Shown here: in pieces, positions 56,744 through 64,000 of the stretch | Layout of the letters: the number at the start of each line of letters is the position of its first letter | Numbering within the stretch: the first letter of the stretch is position 1 | Source: Streptomyces carminius | Lineage (GTDB): Bacteria > Actinomycetota > Actinomycetes > Streptomycetales > Streptomycetaceae | Direction of reading: 5' to 3' | Length of the DNA: 64,000 nucleotides | Assembly (NCBI RefSeq): GCF_002794255.1 | Contig: NZ_PGGW01000019.1 | Location: forward strand, 2,501-66,500 | Position numbers and translations under genes: made by a program | Notes under the pieces: model-generated | What the model was told of the DNA's origin: nothing | Seen by the model: the letters and a program-made list of their open reading frames with translations, nothing else | The model's database searches: none

Positions 56744-58056
56744 CCGCCGTGATCACCGTCGTGGGCACCGGCACCGGCACCGGCACCGGCACCGCCGGGG
56801 CGGTGACGGCCGCCGGTCCGCCGCCCGGCGGCCCGGACTGGCGGGAGGTGTCCCTGGCCGTGGGCGCCCGCCGCCATCTGGAGGCCGCCGGGATCCCGCC
56901 GGAGGTACGGCGTGTGGTGCTGGGCCCGCTGGCCCCCGCCCTGGACGCGATCGGCGAGCGGCTCACCGCGGCCCGCGCCGGGGACGGCGGGCCGGGCGGA
57001 CGAGGCGGGCGGGTGGTGGTGCTCGCCTCGGGCGACCCCGGGTTCTTCGGGATCGTCCGGGCGCTCGCCGAGCGGTTCGGTCCGCGCGCCCTGGACGTGC
57101 GGCCCGCCGTGCCCTCCGTCGCCGCGGCCTTCGCCCGCGCCGGGCTGCCGTGGGACGACGCGGCCGTGGTCAGCGCACACGGTCGCGATCCGCGTACCGC
57201 CGTCAACGTCTGCCGTGCCCGTCCCAAGACCGCCGTGCTCACCGGCCCCGGTGCGGGGCCCGCCGAGCTGGGCGCCGCCCTGGCCGGCACCGGGCTGCGG
57301 CGCACCCTGGTGGTGGCGAGCGCGCTGGGCACGGCCGGCGAGCGCGTCGAACGCCTCTCCCCCGCCGAGGCCGCCGCCCGGACCTGGCCGGAGACGGTGA
57401 ACGTGGTGCTGTGTCTGGACGAGGACCGCCTCCTGGCCCCCGCGGCCCGCTCGCTCGCCGGGCCGCCGCGGCCGCCGGCCGGCTGGGCGCTGCCCGAGGA
57501 CGCCTTCGCGCACCGGGACTCGATGATCACCAAGTACGAGGTGCGGGCCCTGGCCCTGGCCCGGCTCGGCCCGGGCCCCGGCGACCTGGTGTGGGACATC
57601 GGCGCGGGCTCCGGCTCCGTGGCGGTGGAGTGCGCACGGCTGGGCGCGGCGGCGATCGCGGTGGAGCGCGCCGCGGACGGCGCCGGACGCTGCCGGGCCA
57701 ACGCCGCCGCCCACGGTGTGGACGTCCAGACCGTGCACGGCGCCGCGCCCGCCGCGCTGGCGGACCTGCCCGATCCCGATGCCGTGTTCGTCGGCGGCGG
57801 GGGCCGGGAGCTGGAGTCGATCGTCTCCCTGAGCGCCCGCCGCGCCCGCCGGACCGTCGTCGTCACGCTCGCCGCGCTGGACCGGGTGCCCGCCGTACGG
57901 GCCGCCCTCGGCGCCGCCGGACTGGTCGCCGACGGTGTGCTGCTGCAGTCCTCCCGGCTGTCCCCGCTGCCCGGCGAGGTGACCCGGCTCGCCGCCGGCA
58001 ACCCCGTCTTCGTCCTGTGGGGCACCCGCCCCACCACCGAAGGAGCACCCGCGTGA
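56740..58056 (+). CDS. cobL: Precorrin-6Y C5,15-methyltransferase (CbiE-CbiT fusion)
   Basis: A 438-residue bifunctional enzyme. The N-terminal CbiE-like half has 'VVLASGDPGFFGIVRALAERFG' and 'VPSVAAAFARAGLPWDDAAVVSAHGRD'; the C-terminal CbiT-like half has the SAM motif 'VWDIGAGSGSVAVECARLGA' and 'AVFVGGGGRELESIV'. It methylates C5 and C15 and decarboxylates C12. A (GGCACC)5 run after the start lengthens the first glycine loop (VVGTGTGTGTGTAG). Confidence 0.94.
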   Translation: MTAVITVVGTGTGTGTGTAGAVTAAGPPPGGPDWREVSLAVGARRHLEAAGIPPEVRRVVLGPLAPALDAIGERLTAARAGDGGPGGRGGRVVVLASGDPGFFGIVRALAERFGPRALDVRPAVPSVAAAFARAGLPWDDAAVVSAHGRDPRTAVNVCRARPKTAVLTGPGAGPAELGAALAGTGLRRTLVVASALGTAGERVERLSPAEAAARTWPETVNVVLCLDEDRLLAPAARSLAGPPRPPAGWALPEDAFAHRDSMITKYEVRALALARLGPGPGDLVWDIGAGSGSVAVECARLGAAAIAVERAADGAGRCRANAAAHGVDVQTVHGAAPAALADLPDPDAVFVGGGGRELESIVSLSARRARRTVVVTLAALDRVPAVRAALGAAGLVADGVLLQSSRLSPLPGEVTRLAAGNPVFVLWGTRPTTEGAPA

Positions 58057-59885
58057 ACGCCCCGAAAGGCCCGATCGGTCTCGTCTCCGTCACCGCCGCG
58101 GGGCGGCGCGCCCGCGACCGGCTGGCCGCCGCCTGGCCGGACGAGACCCGAGTCTACGACACGGACGGCGGCACCGGCGGCACCGACGGCGCCGCACAGC
58201 CCCCCGGCACCGCCCGGGAGGCGGTCGCCCGGGCCTTCACCGAGTGCGACCGGCTCGTCTGCTTCCTGGCCACCGGCGCGACCGTACGGCTCCTCGCCCC
58301 ACTGCTCACCGGCAAGGAGAGCGACCCGGGCGTGGTGTGCGTGGACGAGGCGCAGCAGTACGCGGTGGCCCTGCTGGGCGGTCACGCGGGCGGCGCGAAC
58401 GAGCTGGCGCACGCGGTGGCCGAGGCCCTGCCCGGCTGCCGCCCCGTCGTCACCACCGCCACGGACGCCGCCGGGATCCCCGGGCTGGACACCCTGGGCC
58501 TGCCCGTCGAGGGCGATGTCGCCGCGGTGTCGCGGGCGATCCTCGACGGTGAGCCCGTACGTCTGGTGCGGCATGTCGCCCTCCCTCTCCCGGCACTGCC
58601 ACCCAACGTAACCGAGACCACCGACAACGCCACCGAGAGTGACGTAGGTGCCGGTGGCGGCGGCCACACCCTGCTGGTCACCGACCGCGCCCCGGTGCCG
58701 GAAGTGCCGACGGCGCCGGAGGAACGCGCCGGCCGCACCGCCGTGCTGCGGCCGGCCACCCTCGCCGTCGGGGTCGGGGCCAGCCGGGGCGCCTCCGCCG
58801 ACGAGATCACCGAGCTGGTGCGGCGGTCGCTGGCCGAGGCCGGGCTCTCCCCCCGCAGCGTCGCCGAACTGGCCACCGTGGACGCCAAGGCGGACGAGCC
58901 CGGTATCGCCGAGGCGGCCCGGCGCCTGGGCGTACCGGTGCGGACCTACCCCGCCGCCGCGCTGGCGGCCGTGCCCGTCCCCCATCCGTCCGACGCCCCG
59001 CTGGCCGCCGTGGGCACCCCGAGCGTGGCCGAGGCCGCCGCGCTGCTGGCCTGCGGCACGGGCGCCGAACTGGTCGTCCCCAAACGGAAGTCGGAAGTCC
59101 AGGGGCGCGCGGCGATGGCGACCTGCGCCGTGGCGCGGCGGCGGCCGCGCGGCCGGCTGGCACTCGTCGGCCTCGGCCCGGGCGCCCGCGATCTGCTCAC
59201 CCCGCGCGCCCGCGACGAACTGCGCCGCGCCTCGGTGGTCGTCGGCCTCGACCAGTACCTGGACCAGATCCGCGACCTGCTGCGCCCGGGCACCCGGGTG
59301 CTGGCCTCCGGCCTCGGCGCGGAGGAGGAGCGCGCCCGCACCGCCGTCGCCGAGGCCCGCGCGGGCCACGCCGTGGCACTGGTCGGCAGCGGCGACGCGG
59401 GGGTGTACGCGATGGCCTCCCCCGCGCTGGCCGAGGCCCCGGACGGCATCGAGGTGGTGGGGGTCCCCGGCGTCACCGCCGCGCTGGCCGCCGCCGCGCT
59501 GCTGGGCGCGCCGCTGGGCCACGACCACGTCTCGATCAGCCTGTCGGACCTGCACACGCCCTGGGAGGTGATCGAGCGCCGGGTGCGGGCGGCGGCCGGG
59601 TCCGACCTGGTGGTGACGTTCTACAACCCGCGCAGCCGGGGCCGCGACTGGCAGCTCCCCCGGGCCCTGGCCCTGCTGGCGGAGCACCGCGCCCCGCACA
59701 CACCGGTCGGTGTGGTGCGCAACGCCTCCCGGCCCGGTGAGCGCGTCACCGTCACCACGCTCGGGGAACTCGACCCGGCCGCGGTCGACATGATGACCGT
59801 GGTGACCGTCGGCAACACCGCCACCCGCACCGTCGCGGGGCGCATGGTCACCCCCCGCGGCTACCGCTGGCAGGAGGCACCGTGA
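58053..59885 (+). CDS. CbiG-CobJ fusion: cobalt-precorrin-5A hydrolase / precorrin-3B C17-methyltransferase
   Basis: A 610-residue fusion. Residues ~1-350 are CbiG-like ('IGLVSVTAAGRRARDRLAAAWPDE', 'DRLVCFLATGATVRLLAPLL', 'VVCVDEAQQYAVALLGGHAGGANELA', 'LAVGVGASRGASADEITELVRRSLAEAGL'). Residues ~365-610 are CobJ/CbiH-like ('LALVGLGPGARDLLTPRARDEL', 'HAVALVGSGDAGVYAMASPAL', 'VVGVPGVTAALAAAALLGAPLGHDH'). CbiG opens the lactone ring in the early-cobalt pathway. GTG 58053 overlaps the cobL stop. Confidence 0.93.
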   Translation: MNAPKGPIGLVSVTAAGRRARDRLAAAWPDETRVYDTDGGTGGTDGAAQPPGTAREAVARAFTECDRLVCFLATGATVRLLAPLLTGKESDPGVVCVDEAQQYAVALLGGHAGGANELAHAVAEALPGCRPVVTTATDAAGIPGLDTLGLPVEGDVAAVSRAILDGEPVRLVRHVALPLPALPPNVTETTDNATESDVGAGGGGHTLLVTDRAPVPEVPTAPEERAGRTAVLRPATLAVGVGASRGASADEITELVRRSLAEAGLSPRSVAELATVDAKADEPGIAEAARRLGVPVRTYPAAALAAVPVPHPSDAPLAAVGTPSVAEAAALLACGTGAELVVPKRKSEVQGRAAMATCAVARRRPRGRLALVGLGPGARDLLTPRARDELRRASVVVGLDQYLDQIRDLLRPGTRVLASGLGAEEERARTAVAEARAGHAVALVGSGDAGVYAMASPALAEAPDGIEVVGVPGVTAALAAAALLGAPLGHDHVSISLSDLHTPWEVIERRVRAAAGSDLVVTFYNPRSRGRDWQLPRALALLAEHRAPHTPVGVVRNASRPGERVTVTTLGELDPAAVDMMTVVTVGNTATRTVAGRMVTPRGYRWQEAP

Positions 59886-60175
59886 CACGCGCGACGCGTA
59901 CCGCCCCGGTGGCGCCCGTGGCCGTCACCGCGCGCTGTGCGGGCTGCGGAGCCTGCCTGCTGACCTGCCCGGTCCACGCGATACGTCCGCTCGGCGGCAC
60001 GCTGCTGGTGCGGGCGGAGCTGTGCACCGGCTGCCTGGAGTGCGTCGAGGTGTGCCCGGTCGACGCGATCGAGGAGACCGCCGACCCGGGAGGCGCCCCA
60101 GGAGCCGCCCCGGGAGAGAGCGGTCAGGAGCACCGCACGGAGAACCGCGCGGAGACCCCCGAGGAGGCACCGTGA
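59882..60175 (+). CDS. Ferredoxin with two [4Fe-4S] motifs
   Basis: A 97-residue protein with 'CAGCGACLLTCPVHAI' and 'CTGCLECVEVCPVDAIE', two C-x2-C-x2-C-x3-C-P clusters. The C-terminal ~30 residues are acidic and disordered. It overlaps its neighbours by 4 bases on both sides, inside the cobalamin operon. Such a protein could feed electrons to a reductive step, for example cobalt or ring reduction; this is inference from position. Confidence 0.9.
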   Translation: MTRATRTAPVAPVAVTARCAGCGACLLTCPVHAIRPLGGTLLVRAELCTGCLECVEVCPVDAIEETADPGGAPGAAPGESGQEHRTENRAETPEEAP

Positions 60176-60831
60176 CATCCCCGCAGCCCCTGACACCCCC
60201 CGCCCGTCCGGCCCCTCCGGCGCCCCGCGCCGTCCATCCCATCGAGGAGGAGTCGTACCGCGTCCTGCGCTCCCGGCTGGACACCTCGCACCTGCCCCCG
60301 CTGACCCGGGCCGTGGTGGAACGGGTGGTCCACTCCAGCGCCGACCTGGCGTACGCCGAGGACCTGGTCACCGACGAGGCAGCGCTGCGCGGAGCGCACG
60401 CCGCCCTGCACGCCGGTGCGCCGGTGGTGGTCGACGTGGAGATGGTCGCCGCCGGTATCACCCGCCGGAAGACGGTGTGCCGTCTCGCCGACGCCTCGGG
60501 CAGCCCCGGTCTGACCCGTTCGGCGCACGCGGTGCGGCTGGCCTACGAGGAGGTCGGACCGGGCGCGGTGTGGGTGATCGGCTGCGCGCCCACCGCCCTG
60601 TTCGAACTGCTCGACCTGGCCGCGGCGCCCGCCCTGGTCATCGGACTGCCCGTCGGCTTCGTCGGTGCGGCCGAGAGCAAGGCGGCACTGCGCGCCGGCG
60701 GGCTGCCGGCCGTCAGCAACGTCTCGGAGAAGGGCGGCAGCGCGGTCGCCGCCGCCGCCCTCAACGCGCTGCTGTACACGGCGCCCGCCCCCACCCGTTC
60801 CCGTCCCGGCACCACCAAGGAGAGCCTGTGA
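60172..60831 (+). CDS. cobH: Precorrin-8X methylmutase
   Basis: A 219-residue CobH/CbiC enzyme moving the methyl group from C11 to C12 to form hydrogenobyrinate (or cobyrinate). 'PIEEESYRVLRSRLDTSHLPPLTRAVVERVVHSSADLAYAEDL' contains the active-site histidine, and 'GCAPTALFELLDLA...ALVIGLPVGFVGAAESKAAL' is typical. GTG 60172; overlaps its neighbours by 4 bases. Confidence 0.95.
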   Translation: MTSPQPLTPPARPAPPAPRAVHPIEEESYRVLRSRLDTSHLPPLTRAVVERVVHSSADLAYAEDLVTDEAALRGAHAALHAGAPVVVDVEMVAAGITRRKTVCRLADASGSPGLTRSAHAVRLAYEEVGPGAVWVIGCAPTALFELLDLAAAPALVIGLPVGFVGAAESKAALRAGGLPAVSNVSEKGGSAVAAAALNALLYTAPAPTRSRPGTTKESL

Positions 60832-61742
60832 CCACCCCGCCCGCCCTGCTCCTCGTCGGCCACGGCACCCGCGACGACTCCGGCGCCGAGGCGTTCCGCA
60901 CCCTGGTGCGCGACCTCGGCGAGCGGCGACCCGACCGTCCCGTCGCGGGAGGGTTCATCGAGCTGTCCCCGCCGCCGCTGGCGGACGCCGTCGCCGAACT
61001 GGTCGGCCGGGGGGTGCGGAACTTCGCCGCCGTCCCGCTGATGCTGGTCTCGGCGGGGCACGCCAAGGGCGACATCCCGGCGGCCCTGGCCCGCGAGAAG
61101 CTCCGCCATCCGGGGACCTCCTTCGCGTACGGCCGCCCGTTGGGCCCGCACCCGGCGCTGCTGGACGTGCTGGAGCGCCGGGTGGACGAGGCGCTGGGTG
61201 GCGGCCCGGGCCGCTCCCCGCAGGACCGGGCCGACACGACCGTGCTGCTGGTGGGCCGCGGCTCCACCGACCCGGACGCCAACGCCGAGGTGCACAAGGC
61301 GGCCCGGCTGCTGTGGGAGGGCCGCGGCTACGCGGGTGTGGAGACCGCGTTCGTCTCGCTCGCCGCGCCCGACGTCCCCGCCGGCCTGGAGCGCTGCCGC
61401 CGGCTGGGCGCCCGCCGGATCGTGGTGCTGCCGTACTTCCTGTTCACCGGCGTCCTGCCGGACCGGGTGCGGATGCAGGCCGCGGGCTGGGCGGCGGCGC
61501 ATCCGGAGACCGAGGTGCGCTGCGCCGAGGTCATCGGCCCCGTCGGGGAGCTGGCGGAGCTGGTGTGGGAGCGGTACACGGAGGCGCTGGCGGGCGATCT
61601 GCGGATGAACTGCGACTCCTGCGTCCACCGTGTCGCCCTGCCCGGTTTCGAGGACAAGGTCGGCCTGCCGCAGCAGCCGCACCACCACCCGGACGACGAC
61701 GGGCACCACCATCACCACGGCGGGCACGCCCATGCCCACTGA
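60828..61742 (+). CDS. cbiX: Sirohydrochlorin chelatase CbiX with His-rich tail
   Basis: A 304-residue two-domain (long) CbiX. N-terminal 'LLLVGHGTRDDSGAEAF' with H12 and 'FIELSPPPLADAV'; the second half has 'VLLVGRGSTDPDANAEVHK', where the histidine is arginine; 'VLPYFLFTGVLPDRV' follows. It can insert cobalt into sirohydrochlorin. The C-terminus ends in a histidine/aspartate-rich tail ('HHHPDDDGHHHHHGGHAHAH') likely to bind metal. GTG 60828 overlaps the cobH stop. Confidence 0.94.
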   Translation: MTTPPALLLVGHGTRDDSGAEAFRTLVRDLGERRPDRPVAGGFIELSPPPLADAVAELVGRGVRNFAAVPLMLVSAGHAKGDIPAALAREKLRHPGTSFAYGRPLGPHPALLDVLERRVDEALGGGPGRSPQDRADTTVLLVGRGSTDPDANAEVHKAARLLWEGRGYAGVETAFVSLAAPDVPAGLERCRRLGARRIVVLPYFLFTGVLPDRVRMQAAGWAAAHPETEVRCAEVIGPVGELAELVWERYTEALAGDLRMNCDSCVHRVALPGFEDKVGLPQQPHHHPDDDGHHHHHGGHAHAH

Positions 61743-62850
61743 ACCGGTGAGCGCACCGCGCGCCCCGCACCGCCCGGCCGGCCCGTCCGATCCGCACGAC
61801 CTGCGCCACCACGGCGACGCGGAGGTCCGGGACGCCGGGGCGGAACTGCTCGATCTCGCGGTCAACGTCCGCGCCGGTACGCCTCCCGGCTGGCTGCGCG
61901 AGCGGATCGCCGCCTCCCTGGCGGGGCTGGCCGCCTATCCGGACGGACGGTCGGCCCGGCGCTCGGTGGCGGCCCGGCACGGGCTGCCGGAGGAGTGCGT
62001 GCTGCTGACGGCGGGTGCCGCCGAGGCGTTCGTCCTGCTGGCCCGGGCACTGCCCGCGGGCGGAGCGGGTACGGGCCGCCCGGTCGTGGTGCATCCGCAG
62101 TTCACCGAGCCGGAGGCGGCCCTGCGGGACGCGGGCCACACTGTGGAGCGCGTCCTGCTGGACGGACGGGACGGCTTCCGGCTCGATCCCGCCCTCGTGC
62201 CGTCCGGGGCACCCGTGGTGGTCGTCGGCAATCCGACGAACCCCACCTCCGTGCTGCACCCGGCGTCCGCGCTGGCGGCACTGGCCCGGCCGGGCCGGAT
62301 CCTGGTGGTGGACGAGGCGTTCATCGACGCGGTGCCGGGCGAGCGCGAGTCACTGGCCCCCCTCGTCATGGAGCTGCCGGGCCCGGTGGTGGTGCTGCGC
62401 AGCCTGACCAAGACCTGGGGGCTGGCCGGACTGCGGATCGGCTATGTGCTCTCCCATCCGGAGACCGTCGCCCGGCTTGCCCGGCACCAGCCGCTGTGGC
62501 CGGTCTCCTCCCCCGCGCTCGCCGCGGCCGAGGCGTGCTGCGCTCCGGCCGCACTGGCCGAGGCCGAGGACGCGGCGCGGCGCACCGCCCGGGACCGGGC
62601 GTATCTGACCGGCCGCCTCGCGGAGTTCGGCGAGCTGGACGCCGCGACCCCGGATCCCCGGGCACCGTTCGTGCTCGTCCGGCACCCCGGGGCGGCGGTG
62701 CTGCGGGAGCGGCTGCGCGGGGTGGGCGTCGCGGTGCGCCGCGGGGACACCTTCCCCGGGCTGGACCGGCGGTGGCTGCGGCTGGCCGTACGGGACCGGG
62801 AGACGACCGACCGCCTGGTGCGGGCGCTGGACGGGCTCGGGGTGAGCTGA
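61732..62850 (+). CDS. cobC: PLP-dependent aminotransferase, CobC/CobD-like
   Basis: A 372-residue class I/II aminotransferase-fold enzyme, related to histidinol-phosphate aminotransferase and to L-threonine-O-3-phosphate decarboxylase (CobD/CobC). PLP lysine K227 in 'LRSLTKTWGLAGLRIGYVLS', 'GNPTNPTSVLHP', 'ILVVDEAFIDAVPGE' and the arginine in 'RWLRLAVRDRETT'. In this operon a role in making aminopropanol phosphate is most likely. ATG 61732 overlaps cbiX by 11 bases; GTG 61747 is an alternative. Confidence 0.85.
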   Translation: MPTEPVSAPRAPHRPAGPSDPHDLRHHGDAEVRDAGAELLDLAVNVRAGTPPGWLRERIAASLAGLAAYPDGRSARRSVAARHGLPEECVLLTAGAAEAFVLLARALPAGGAGTGRPVVVHPQFTEPEAALRDAGHTVERVLLDGRDGFRLDPALVPSGAPVVVVGNPTNPTSVLHPASALAALARPGRILVVDEAFIDAVPGERESLAPLVMELPGPVVVLRSLTKTWGLAGLRIGYVLSHPETVARLARHQPLWPVSSPALAAAEACCAPAALAEAEDAARRTARDRAYLTGRLAEFGELDAATPDPRAPFVLVRHPGAAVLRERLRGVGVAVRRGDTFPGLDRRWLRLAVRDRETTDRLVRALDGLGVS

Positions 62851-62881
62851 GGGCGGCGGCCGATGGCTCCGGCCGCCGCCC
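62851..62881. terminator. Hairpin at the end of the cobalamin operon
   Basis: A perfect 11-bp stem (62851-62861 with 62871-62881) starts right after the aminotransferase stop and lies between convergent transcripts. Confidence 0.75.
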
Positions 62882-62992
62882 TCTCACTCCCGCTTCCCGT
62901 CACCGCCGCGCCGCCCTCGTCCGCTCATCCGGAGCGAGGCCCGCGCGGCGGCCGGTGCCGTGCCGGACTCCTCGTCCGTCACGCCCCGTCCG

Positions 62993-64000
62993 TCACGCCC
63001 CACCGCGGCGGCGCCGCGCCAGGACGAGCGCGCCGCCGGCCGCGACGAGCAGCAGGGCGCCACCCGCGAGGTACGGGGTGGCGGAGCTGCCGCCGGTCTC
63101 GGCGAGGTTGCCGTCGAGCTTGTCCTTGTCCTGCTCCGAACCGGTCTGCGGCTCCGGCTTGTTGCCCTCGCCACCGCTCTCGGACCCGGCGGAACCGGCG
63201 GAGGAACCCTCGGAGCCGCCCTCGGAACCGGCGGAACCGGTGGCACCGGCGGTCTCGCCACCGGTGGTGCCGCTGGTGGTGCCCTCCGAGCCGCCGGTCT
63301 CGCCGCCGCCGGTGGAACCACCGTCGGAGCCGGTCCCGCCGCCCGTGGTGCCGCTGCTGTCACCGCCGCCGGTGGTGCCGGTGGACCCGCCGGTCTGACC
63401 GCCGTTGTCACCGCCGCCACCGGGCGTGGTGCAGGCGGCCTCGACCAGGGTCACCTTGCCCCGGTACTCGGCCACACCGGCCAGCTTGTTCTTCGGGGTC
63501 ACCACCACGTCCAGCGCGAGTGCGGTGGCCGCGGCCGTGCCGGACGTGGTCCGGGTCTCGGCCAGCCGCAGCTCGACCTTGCCGATGTCCTTCACCTCGA
63601 CCGTGGTCGTGCCTTCCGCCTGGAGCCGGACCTTCTTGCCGAGCACCTTGACGGTGCCCGGGATCCCGGCCTTCGCGGACGGCTCGGCTCCGGCCTCGCA
63701 CACCGCCTTGGCGGTGATCACCTCGGCCTCGGCGTGGAGCAGCGGCTTCTTCTTGGTCAGCCCGGGCAGGTGGACCCTGGCGTTGGCCAACTCGGCACGC
63801 CCCGCGGCCTTCTTCTCGTCCGCCGTCGCCTTCGAGGTGGCGACATCGGCGGTCAGCATGGCGAACGGCTTGCCTCCGTTCACGCCGTCCACCTGGGCCT
63901 TCAACAGGCGCTCGCTGGTGTTCCCGGGCGCCTGGACCGCGTTGAGTTCGGCCTTCAGCGGCACCGTGGCGCCGCCGCCGAGCAGAGAGACGTCCAGGTC
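62993..64000 (-). CDS. LAETG-anchored surface protein (SCO1860-like), partial
   Basis: The 5' end lies beyond the window; about 335 residues are seen. An outer domain with two cysteines ('VITAKAVCEAGAEPSAKAGIPGTVKVLGKKVRLQAEGTTTVEVKD', 'VTLVEAACTTPGGGG') is followed by a long Gly/Ser/Thr-rich low-complexity stalk (~180-275), the sortase-type signal L-A-E-T-G, a hydrophobic helix (YLAGGALLLVAAGGALVLA) and a basic end (RRRRGGA). This fits cell-wall anchoring by a streptomycete class E sortase. It converges with the cobalamin operon. Confidence 0.87.
   Translation of the reverse strand, partial: DLDVSLLGGGATVPLKAELNAVQAPGNTSERLLKAQVDGVNGGKPFAMLTADVATSKATADEKKAAGRAELANARVHLPGLTKKKPLLHAEAEVITAKAVCEAGAEPSAKAGIPGTVKVLGKKVRLQAEGTTTVEVKDIGKVELRLAETRTTSGTAAATALALDVVVTPKNKLAGVAEYRGKVTLVEAACTTPGGGGDNGGQTGGSTGTTGGGDSSGTTGGGTGSDGGSTGGGETGGSEGTTSGTTGGETAGATGSAGSEGGSEGSSAGSAGSESGGEGNKPEPQTGSEQDKDKLDGNLAETGGSSATPYLAGGALLLVAAGGALVLARRRRGGA

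Noticed and set aside
56676..59888. A ~1070-codon open frame on the - strand across cobL and the CbiG-CobJ gene
   Set aside because: Composition is that of a mirrored high-GC gene (Gly/Arg/Ala/Pro, no domains). The + strand genes have clear motifs.

Overview
The window is high-GC DNA with Streptomyces-type gene content and signals: many GTG starts and one TTG start, strong GGAGG ribosome sites, long GC-rich hairpins as terminators, an SGM_5486-type small protein, an LAETG-anchored surface protein and a Uma2-family protein. Gene content and order look like a conserved chromosomal core segment of a streptomycete. I saw no tRNA, rRNA, CRISPR array, integrase or intact insertion sequence.

Layout. 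1-5.1 kb: 5' end of a 3-methyladenine DNA glycosylase gene, a Spo0M-like protein, a PEBP-family protein, an HNH endonuclease, a TSUP permease and an SPFH/NfeD pair. 5.1-16.3 kb: an ABC ATPase, a hypothetical protein, a decayed GAF sensor-kinase fragment, a beta-propeller membrane protein, an Rv1747-like FHA-ABC exporter divergent from serB, a SixA-like phosphatase, small membrane proteins, a CynX-type MFS transporter and a secreted SH3 protein. 16.3-23.1 kb: fabG-fabI, a Uma2 protein, the tldD-tldE pair and a GlsB-like membrane protein. 23.3-30.1 kb: a DUF3099 protein, a probable 6C small RNA, moaA, a secreted subtilase, a DEDDh exonuclease with a BRCT-like tail, SURF1 and an SDR-fold protein. 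30.2-33.8 kb: a cluster of Asp23/Gls24 envelope-stress proteins with AmaP. 33.8-40.7 kb: enoyl-CoA hydratase, a small HTH protein, an ABC-F ATPase with a possible leader peptide, a repeat-containing hypothetical protein, and an aldolase/hydrolase pair. 40.8-42.6 kb: a low-affinity phosphate transporter behind a PHO-box-like site, with a small partner gene. 42.8-62.9 kb: a cobalamin riboswitch followed by thirteen tightly packed cobalamin genes. The window ends in an LAETG cell-wall protein that runs off the edge.

The cobalamin operon is the dominant feature: cbiB, cobQ, cobN, a ChlI/ChlD-like chelatase subunit, cobO, cobB, cobI, cobM, cbiD, cobL, a CbiG-CobJ fusion, a 2x[4Fe-4S] ferredoxin, cobH/cbiC, cbiX and an aminotransferase. 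Most neighbours overlap by 1-11 bases, implying translational coupling. It mixes early-cobalt enzymes (CbiX, CbiG, CbiD) with the late chelatase CobN. Uroporphyrinogen methyltransferase, the precorrin-6A reductase and the lower-ligand genes (cobU/S/T) are not in the window.

The least ordinary items are an in-frame 105-bp tandem repeat inside cobN, the C-rich-loop small RNA, paired TGAA-loop hairpins resembling an IS200/IS605 relic between the phosphate transporter and its partner gene, the heptapeptide ORF upstream of the ABC-F gene, and an SDR-fold protein without the YxxxK motif.
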